From NCBI RefSeq assembly GCF_901543175.1, contig NZ_LR594040.1, positions 558,001 through 622,000 on the forward strand: DNA of 64,000 nt. The letters run 5' to 3'. A program made the position numbers and the translations under genes. Source of the stretch: Streptococcus australis. GTDB taxonomy: Bacteria > Bacillota > Bacilli > Lactobacillales > Streptococcaceae. Below, in pieces: positions 57,465-64,000 of the stretch (the stretch's first letter is position 1; each line of letters begins with the position of its first letter). The notes under the pieces were generated by a model that was not told the origin of the DNA, ran no database searches, and saw only the letters and a program-made list of their open reading frames with translations.

Positions 57465-59300
57465 TCAGCAAGCACAAGCTTGAGCAACAGCGTGTCTGCT
57501 TCAATCAGTGCTAGCCAATCAGCAAGCACAAGCTTGAGCAACAGCGTGTCTGCATCAATCAGTGCTAGCCAATCAGCAAGCACAAGCTTGAGCAACAGCG
57601 TATCTGCATCAATCAGTGCTAGCCAATCAGCAAGCACAAGCTTGAGCAACAGCGTGTCTGCTTCAATCAGTGCATCTGAATCAGCAAGCACAAGCTTGAG
57701 CAACAGCGTGTCTGCTTCAATCAGTGCATCTGAATCAGCAAGCACAAGCTTGAGCAACAGCGTATCTGCATCAATCAGTGCAAGCCAATCAGCAAGCACA
57801 AGCTTGAGCAACAGCGTGTCAGCTTCAATCAGTGCATCTGAATCAGCAAGCACAAGCTTGAGCAACAGCGTATCCGCTTCAATCAGTGCTTCAGCATCAG
57901 TAAGCTCAAGTCAATCAGCTTCAGCATCAGTAAGCTCAAGCGAATCAACTTCAGCATCTGTATCAGCAAGCACAAGCTTGAGCAACAGCGTGTCAGCTTC
58001 AATCAGTGCTTCAGTATCAGCAAGCACAAGCTTGAGCAACAGCGTATCCGCTTCAATCAGTGCATCTGAATCAGCAAGCACAAGCTTGAGCAACAGCGTA
58101 TCTGCTTCAATCAGTGCATCTGAATCAGTAAGCACAAGCTTGAGCAACAGCGTGTCTGCTTCAATCAGTGCTAGCCAATCAGCAAGCACAAGCTTGAGCA
58201 ACAGCGTGTCTGCTTCAATCAGTGCTAGCCAATCAGCAAGCACAAGCTTGAGCAACAGCGTGTCTGCATCAATCAGTGCTAGCCAATCAGCAAGCACAAG
58301 CTTGAGCAACAGCGTATCTGCATCAATCAGTGCTAGCCAATCAGCAAGCACAAGCTTGAGCAACAGCGTGTCTGCTTCAATCAGTGCATCTGAATCAGCA
58401 AGCACAAGCTTGAGCAACAGCGTGTCTGCTTCAATCAGTGCATCTGAATCAGCAAGCACAAGCTTGAGCAACAGCGTATCTGCATCAATCAGTGCAAGCC
58501 AATCAGCAAGCACAAGCTTGAGCAACAGCGTGTCAGCTTCAATCAGTGCATCTGAATCAGCAAGCACAAGCTTGAGCAACAGCGTATCCGCTTCAATCAG
58601 TGCTTCAGCATCAGTAAGCTCAAGTCAATCAGCTTCAGCATCAGTAAGCTCAAGCGAATCAACTTCAGCATCTGTATCAGCAAGCACAAGCTTGAGCAAC
58701 AGCGTGTCAGCTTCAATCAGTGCTTCAGTATCAGCAAGCACAAGCTTGAGCAACAGCGTATCCGCTTCAATCAGTGCATCTGAATCAGCAAGCACAAGCT
58801 TGAGCAACAGCGTATCTGCTTCAATCAGTGCATCTGAATCAGTAAGCACAAGCTTGAGCAACAGCGTGTCTGCTTCAATCAGTGCTAGCCAATCAGCAAG
58901 CACAAGCTTGAGCAACAGCGTGTCTGCTTCAATCAGTGCTAGCCAATCAGCAAGCACAAGCTTGAGCAACAGCGTGTCTGCATCAATCAGTGCTAGCCAA
59001 TCAGCAAGCACAAGCTTGAGCAACAGCGTATCTGCATCAATCAGTGCTAGCCAATCAGCAAGCACAAGCTTGAGCAACAGCGTGTCTGCTTCAATCAGTG
59101 CATCTGAATCAGCAAGCACAAGCTTGAGCAACAGCGTGTCTGCTTCAATCAGTGCATCTGAATCAGCAAGCACAAGCTTGAGCAACAGCGTATCTGCATC
59201 AATCAGTGCAAGCCAATCAGCAAGCACAAGCTTGAGCAACAGCGTATCTGCATCAATCAGTGCTAGCCAATCAGCAAGCACAAGCTTGAGCAACAGCGTG
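57465..59300 (+). repeat. 714-bp tandem duplication of [13 protein letters not shown] repeats
   Basis: The same order of [13 protein letters not shown] blocks with ASES, ASQS and ASVS variants, plus a [17 protein letters not shown] spacer, is repeated with a 714-bp offset (for example 57841 and 58555). It is visible in DNA variants such as TATCCGCTTC shared at both places. A partial third copy precedes it. Confidence 0.85.
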
Positions 59301-61192
59301 TCTGCTTCAATCAGTACTTCAGTATCAGCAAGCACAAGCTTGAGCAACAGCGTATCTGCATCAATCAGTGCTAGTCAATCAGCAAGCACAAGCTTGAGCA
59401 ACAGCGTATCTGCATCAATCAGTACTTCAGTATCAGCAAGCACAAGCTTGAGCAACAGCGTATCTGCATCAATCAGTGCAAGCCAATCAGCAAGCACAAG
59501 CTTGAGCAACAGCGTATCTGCATCAATCAGTGCTAGCCAATCAGCAAGCACAAGCTTGAGCAATAGCGTGTCTGCATCAATCAGTGCATCTGAATCAGCA
59601 AGCACAAGCTTGAGCAACAGCGTATCTGCATCAATCAGTGCAAGCCAATCAGCAAGCACAAGCTTGAGCAACAGCGTATCTGCATCAATCAGTGCTAGTC
59701 AATCAGCAAGCACAAGCTTGAGCAACAGCGTATCTGCATCAATCAGTACTTCAGTATCAGCAAGCACAAGCTTGAGCAATAGCGTATCTGCATCAATCAG
59801 TGCTAGCCAATCAGCAAGCACAAGCTTGAGCAACAGCGTATCTGCATCAATCAGTGCAAGCCAATCAGCAAGCACAAGCTCGAGCAACAGCGTATCTGCA
59901 TCAATCAGTGCAAGCCAATCAGCAAGCACAAGCTTGAGCAATAGCGTGTCTGCATCAATCAGTGCATCTGAATCAGCAAGCACAAGCTTGAGCAACAGCG
60001 TATTAGCTTCAATTAGTGCATCTGAATCAGCAAGCACAAGCTTGAGCAATAGCGTGTCTGCATCAATCAGTGCATCTGAATCAGCAAGCACAAGCTTGAG
60101 CAACAGCGTATCTGCATCAATCAGTGCTAGCCAATCAGCAAGCACAAGCTTGAGCAACAGCGTATCTGCATCAATCAGTGCAAGCCAATCAGCAAGCACA
60201 AGCTTGAGCAACAGCGTATCAGCTTCAATTAGTGCATCTGAATCAGCAAGCACAAGCTTGAGCAACAGCGTATTAGCTTCAATCAGTGCATCTGAATCAG
60301 CAAGCACAAGCTTGAGTAACAGCGTAAGTACATCTACATCACTTAGCAATAGCGTTTCAAGCAGTTTGAGTACAAGTGCGTCACAACAATCTAACTCATT
60401 CAGCTATAGTAAGGGTGATCCAACAAGCGAATCTAAGCCAGAGTTTAACCTTCCTAGCTACCTTGAATCTGTAAGTGCAAGTGACTCAGTTTCACTTAGC
60501 AAATCAGTAAGTGTGTCATTGAGCGATAGTACTTCAGCATCAATCAGCGCAAGTGAGTCAGTCTCAACAAGCACAAGCTTGAGTGACAGCATTTCTGCAT
60601 CAATCAGTGCAAGCAACAACTCAGGTAGCGGTTCAGGTTCAACAAGCACAAGCAATGACTCAGCAAGTCAATCAGCTTCAGCATCTGTATCAGCTAGCCA
60701 ATCAACTAGCGCATCAGTATCTGCAAGTCAATCAGCTTCAATCAGTGCAAGCAACAACTCAGGTAGCGGTTCAGGTTCAACAAGCACAAGCAATGACTCA
60801 GCAAGTCAATCAGCTTCAGCATCTGTATCAGCTAGCCAATCAGCTTCAATCAGCACAAGTGAATCAGTTTCAACAAGCACAAGCTTGAGCGACAGCGTAA
60901 GTACCTCAGCTAGCTTGTCTGACAGTGCTTCAATCTCAAGCGCTTTGAACCACTCACAAGCTCCTGCACAACAACCTGCTGGACCAGGACGCTCAAACGG
61001 TAGAAGACTTCCAAATACAGGAACTGCAAGTAACCAATTTGCTGGTCTTGGATTAGGAGTAGCTGTCTTGGCAACTGCCTCTCTTCTTGGCAAGAAGAAG
61101 AAATCAGCAGCTTCTGAAATGGATTTAGAAGACTAAGTCCCAGAAATCGACTAAAATGAAATTGCTGATATCATTTTAGCGATGAAAACAAG

Positions 61193-61226
61193 AACCCCGG
61201 ATGGCTCAAGGCTATCTGGGGTTTTT
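61193..61226 (+). terminator. Terminator after the adhesin gene
   Basis: AACCCCGGATGGC pairs imperfectly with GCTATCTGGGGTT and is followed by TTT. A further hairpin CTAAAATGA/TCATTTTAG lies upstream (61151-61179). Confidence 0.75.
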
Positions 61227-61620
61227 GGCTCTTTGTCAACTGTAGAGAGTGAGATCTAACTAAGCATGATAGAGAGTCAGATTGGTTCTCTCTTTTCTAA
61301 CATTCAAAGTAACGAGAATTATCATTCTAAATTTTTGAAAATCAGATACTAGACATTTTATATTCTTGCTGATTGCTTCCAACTTAGTATTGAAATGAAG
61401 GGGATTCAAGGATATTATGATGTAGGATTTGGATTGGAGAAAAGTTTAAAACACTGCCTGAAAAGGAGGGGAGGCCTCGTCAATTTTATTTTTGATGGAT
61501 TTCCATTTCTAAACATTCTAAAGAACCTAATGATGTCTTACTGGTTATTAATCACTACCAAAGAGAATATCCGAATTACAAGACAGCTTTAAAAGCACTT
61601 AGGAATAAGAGGTAAAAATA
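61227..61620. mobile_element. Possible ISL3-like end and decayed coding trace
   Basis: GGCTCTTTGTCAACTGTAGA (61227-61246) resembles ISL3-family terminal repeats as I remember them. Farther on, one plus-strand frame reads sensibly but broken by a stop (LPEKEGRPRQFYF, then EPNDVLLVINHYQREYPNYK and KALRNKR to TAA 61613-61615). I do not recognise the family. No intact gene is present from 61137 to 61776. Confidence 0.3.
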
Positions 61621-61715
61621 TTACACTACTCATTGCATATACTTAACGAAATAGATAAAAATCTAAAATTTATAGAGAAAATAATATAATTTCGACCTTT
61701 TGTGACAGGAATTGC

Positions 61716-61744
61716 TTGACTAAATAAAACTAAAGCTGTATAAT
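61716..61744 (+). promoter_or_regulatory. Promoter of aliB
   Basis: TTGACT (61716-61721), 17 bp, TATAAT (61739-61744). A weak CodY-box-like AT stretch (AATTTATAGAGAAAA, about 61669-61683) lies upstream; its match is too poor to claim. Confidence 0.75.
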
Positions 61745-61776
61745 AAGGCAAATATCTAAAACAGGAGGTTCTGGAA

Positions 61777-63735
61777 ATGAAAAAGTCTAAGGTCAAGTAT
61801 CTGACACTGGCAGGTGTCGTGTTAAGCGCAGGTATCCTATTGAGCGCATGTGGGAACTCAGCAAGTTCATCTAAAACATATAACTATGTCTATTCTAGTG
61901 ATCCATCTAGTTTGAACTATCTAGCAGAGAACCGTGCAACAACCAATGATATCGTTACCAATCTGGTAGATGGTTTGATGGAAAATGACCAATATGGTAA
62001 CTATGTTCCATCTTTGGCAGAGGATTGGACCGTTTCCAAGGACGGTTTGACTTATACCTACAAACTTCGTAAAGATGCCAAGTGGTATACATACGAAGGT
62101 GAAGAATACGCACCTGTAACTGCTCAAGACTTTGTGACAGGTTTGAAATATGCGGCAGATAAAAAATCTGAAGCCTTGTACTTGGTTCAAGACTCTGTAG
62201 CAGGTTTGGATGACTATATCAACGGTAAAACAACAGACTTTTCAACTGTCGGTGTGAAGGCGATTGATGACCAAACAGTTCAGTACACTTTGACACGTCC
62301 AGAATCTTATTGGAACTCTAAAACAACTTCAACCATTCTCTTCCCTGTCAATGCGGATTTCTTGAAATCAAAAGGGGATGATTTTGGTAAGGTAGACCCT
62401 TCTAGCATTTTGTACAATGGACCCTTCTTGATGAAATCATTTGTTTCAAAATCTGTTATCGAATACAAGAAAAATCCGAACTACTGGGATGCTAAAAATG
62501 TCTTTGTGGACGATGTGAAATTGACTTACTATGATGGTAGTGACCAAGATGCCCTAGCTCGTAACTTTGTAGAAGGAGTCTACAGCTACGCGCGTCTCTA
62601 TCCAAATAGCTCAAGCTTTGAAGGAATTAAAGAGAAGAACAAGGATAACATCATCTATAGTATGCAAACCGCAACTTCTTATTACTTGAACTTCAACTTG
62701 GACAGAAAATCTTATAACTTCACTTCTAAGTCCTCAGATATCGAAAAGAAATCAACACAAGAAGCAGTTCTGAATAAAAACTTCCGTCAAGCCTTCAACT
62801 ATGCTTATAACCGTACAGCCTATGGAGCTCAATCTCAAGGGGAAGATGGAGCAACGAAGATTATTCGTAACCTAGTGGTACCTCCTACATTTGTAAGTAT
62901 CAACGGAAAAGACTTTGGCGATGTTGTTTCAGAAAAGATGGTCAACTATGGTCAAGAATGGCAAGGAATTAACTTTGCAGACGCGCAAGATCCATACTAC
63001 AATCCTGACAAGGCTAAAGCTAAATTTGCAGAAGCTAAGAAAGAATTGGAAGCTAAGGGTGTGCAATTCCCAATTCACTTGGATGTATCAGTTGACCAAT
63101 CAGCTAAAAAAGGTGTACTTGAAGCAAGTTCTTTAAAACAATCCATCGAATCTGTTCTAGGAGCTGAGAATGTGGTTATTGATATCCAACAATTATCAAC
63201 AGATGACTTCGATAATTCTAGCTACCTCGCTCAAACGGCAGCTCAAAAAGACTTTGATATCTATAATGGCGGTTGGAGTGCTGACTACTTGGATCCATCA
63301 AGCTATCTAGATATCCTAAATGTCAATAACGGCGGTATGTTGCAAAACCTTGGTCTAGAACCAGGTGAGGTCAATGACAAGGCTAAGGCAGTTGGTCTGG
63401 ATACTTACACTCAAATGTTAGAAGAAGCTAACAAGGAGCAAGATCCAGCGAAACGTTATGAAAAATATGCAGAAATTCAAGCTTGGCTCGTTGATAGCGC
63501 CCTTGCAATTCCAAACGTTTCCCTTGGTGGAACACCTAGCTTGAGAAAGACAGTTCCATTCTCAGCACCATTCTCACAAGCAGGAAATAAGGGTGTGGAA
63601 TCATACAAGTACCTCAAGTTACAAGATAAGACTGTAACGGCTGATGAGTATGAAAAAGCTAAAGAAAAATGGCTGAAAGAAAAAGAAGAATCAAATAAAA
63701 AAGCCCAAGAAGAACTGGCAAAACACGTTAAATAA
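61777..63735 (+). CDS. aliB: Oligopeptide ABC transporter substrate-binding lipoprotein AliB
   Basis: The 652-residue surface lipoprotein has signal peptide KYLTLAGVVLSAGILLSAC with lipobox LSAC, followed by an SBP_bac_5 (peptide-binding) fold: TYNYVYSSDPSSLNYLAENR, DWTVSKDGLTYTYKLRKDAK and the family block PVTAQDFVTGLKYA. The closing Lys/Glu-rich helix EKWLKEKEESNKKAQEEL is as in pneumococcal AliB. It delivers peptides to the Ami permease, encoded elsewhere. AGGAGG lies 8 nt before ATG 61777, and a consensus-like promoter and terminator frame it as a single-gene unit. Confidence 0.94.
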   Translation: MKKSKVKYLTLAGVVLSAGILLSACGNSASSSKTYNYVYSSDPSSLNYLAENRATTNDIVTNLVDGLMENDQYGNYVPSLAEDWTVSKDGLTYTYKLRKDAKWYTYEGEEYAPVTAQDFVTGLKYAADKKSEALYLVQDSVAGLDDYINGKTTDFSTVGVKAIDDQTVQYTLTRPESYWNSKTTSTILFPVNADFLKSKGDDFGKVDPSSILYNGPFLMKSFVSKSVIEYKKNPNYWDAKNVFVDDVKLTYYDGSDQDALARNFVEGVYSYARLYPNSSSFEGIKEKNKDNIIYSMQTATSYYLNFNLDRKSYNFTSKSSDIEKKSTQEAVLNKNFRQAFNYAYNRTAYGAQSQGEDGATKIIRNLVVPPTFVSINGKDFGDVVSEKMVNYGQEWQGINFADAQDPYYNPDKAKAKFAEAKKELEAKGVQFPIHLDVSVDQSAKKGVLEASSLKQSIESVLGAENVVIDIQQLSTDDFDNSSYLAQTAAQKDFDIYNGGWSADYLDPSSYLDILNVNNGGMLQNLGLEPGEVNDKAKAVGLDTYTQMLEEANKEQDPAKRYEKYAEIQAWLVDSALAIPNVSLGGTPSLRKTVPFSAPFSQAGNKGVESYKYLKLQDKTVTADEYEKAKEKWLKEKEESNKKAQEELAKHVK

Positions 63736-63752
63736 CCAGTCTATTCAACAGG

Positions 63753-63786
63753 AAAAACGATAGTTTCTCAAGGAACTATCGTTTTT
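63753..63786 (+). terminator. Terminator after aliB
   Basis: AAAAACGATAGTT pairs with AACTATCGTTTTT around TCTCAAGG; the stem also has an A-rich left side. Confidence 0.85.
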
Positions 63787-63845
63787 GTATAGTTTGAAAC
63801 TATAACTAGCTCTTGAAAAGAAGAAAATGAGTTGGCGAAAATAAG

Positions 63846-63854
63846 TGGTACAAT
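63846..63854 (+). promoter_or_regulatory. Extended -10 promoter before the final gene
   Basis: TGGTACAAT is a TGn-TACAAT element 26 bp upstream of ATG 63881. Confidence 0.5.
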
Positions 63855-63880
63855 AGTTACTATAGATTTGGAGGTATTGT

Positions 63881-64000
63881 ATGAGCAAAGAACGACACAT
63901 CAACACAATTTTAGCCCAGGCGGGAATCAAGTCAGATAAGGCGACAGGTGCTTTGGTGACGCCACTACATTTTTCAACAACTTATCAGCATCCAGAGTTC
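63881..64000 (+). CDS. metB: Cystathionine gamma-synthase-type PLP enzyme, N-terminal part
   Basis: Only 40 codons are inside the window. The N-terminus MSKERHINTILAQAGIKSDK followed by GALVTPLHFSTTYQHPEF is typical of Cys/Met-metabolism PLP enzymes (cystathionine gamma-synthase or lyase). GGAGG lies about 8 nt before ATG 63881. The position next to aliB matches pneumococcus. The lysine-bearing active site lies beyond the edge, so the exact enzyme cannot be fixed. Confidence 0.75.
   Translation, partial: MSKERHINTILAQAGIKSDKATGALVTPLHFSTTYQHPEF

Larger units (their letters stand above)
49959..61136 (+). pseudogene. Giant serine-rich-repeat surface adhesin, interrupted by an in-frame TAA
   Basis: The frame encodes a ~3725-codon SRR glycoprotein adhesin of the PsrP/GspB/Fap1 class. 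ATG 49959 has AAAGGA 5 nt upstream. A ~93-residue accessory Sec signal contains KLYKSGKNW (KxYKxGKxW), ending about VYA/DET. A short Ser/Ala repeat follows (about 135-280), then a ~130-residue non-repeat domain (about 335-465; [20 protein letters not shown]), then ~3150 residues of SASxSAS repeats, and LPNTG, TM and KKKK at the end. TAA at 53529-53531 (codon 1191) stops translation; the frame is open on both sides. The truncated product would keep the signal and non-repeat domain but lose the wall anchor. The stop could be real or an assembly error. Confidence 0.88.

Noticed and set aside
54078..61136. A separate gene starting at TTG 54078
   Set aside because: It is the in-frame continuation of the adhesin after the TAA at 53529; TTG lies in a repeat with no ribosome-binding site or signal peptide.
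61669..61683. CodY box upstream of aliB
   Set aside because: Only a loose match to AATTTTCWGAAAATT in generally AT-rich DNA; not enough to call.
1..64000. BOX/RUP repeats, tRNA or rRNA genes
   Set aside because: I looked for the familiar pneumococcal BOX core and for rRNA and tRNA signatures and recognised none; a profile search (Infernal, tRNAscan) would be decisive.

Overview
The window looks like a chromosome segment of a mitis-group Streptococcus (S. mitis, S. oralis or a close relative of S. pneumoniae). The gene order ccdA, thioredoxin lipoprotein, msrAB, response regulator/histidine kinase, pabB-type fusion, surface protein, glucokinase, thyA, miaA, hflX, hypothetical, rnz, SDR matches my memory of the pneumococcal chromosome. 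The beta-galactosidase BgaA, the oligopeptide-binding lipoprotein AliB and the low-GC codon use agree. The species assignment is an inference; no rRNA or tRNA gene was seen.

Layout. 1-20.7 kb is mostly core: the end of manA, an Na+-dependent transporter (minus strand), a MerR regulator, a GNAT gene cut short by structured mobile-element-like DNA, an extracytoplasmic methionine-sulfoxide repair operon (ccdA, etrx, msrAB), an AraC-type two-component system, a pabB/pabC fusion, a proline-rich surface protein with wall-binding and Ltp repeats, then glk, thyA, DUF3042, miaA-hflX-hypothetical-rnz-SDR. At 20.8-22.4 kb lies an intact-looking IS1182-family insertion. From 22.4 to 25.4 kb is an AT-rich accessory patch: a minus-strand pair encoding a divergent S-adenosylhomocysteine-hydrolase-like protein and a CYTH-domain protein, followed by decayed genes including the end of a large serine recombinase. 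From 25.7 to 33.2 kb is bgaA, a 2500-residue LPXTG-anchored beta-galactosidase.

33.3-61.2 kb is an accessory Sec (SecA2/SecY2) and serine-rich-repeat (SRR) glycoprotein island: secY2, asp1, asp2, asp3, secA2, then three unusual genes, then gtfA, gtfB, an asp4-like gene and the giant SRR adhesin gene. SecA2/SecY2/Asp proteins export the adhesin; GtfA/GtfB start O-glycosylation of its Ser-rich repeats in the cytoplasm; Asp2 is the presumed O-acetyltransferase. The three unusual genes are a Ser/Glu/Trp 40-residue-repeat protein with no visible signal peptide or wall anchor, a shortened GH1 glycosidase-like protein with altered active-site motifs, and a DivIVA-like coiled-coil protein. They are the best candidates here for an undescribed extension of the system. 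The SRR adhesin frame (about 11.2 kb) is broken by one in-frame TAA, a one-base change from the repeat codon TCA. The window ends with aliB and the start of a cystathionine gamma-synthase-type gene.
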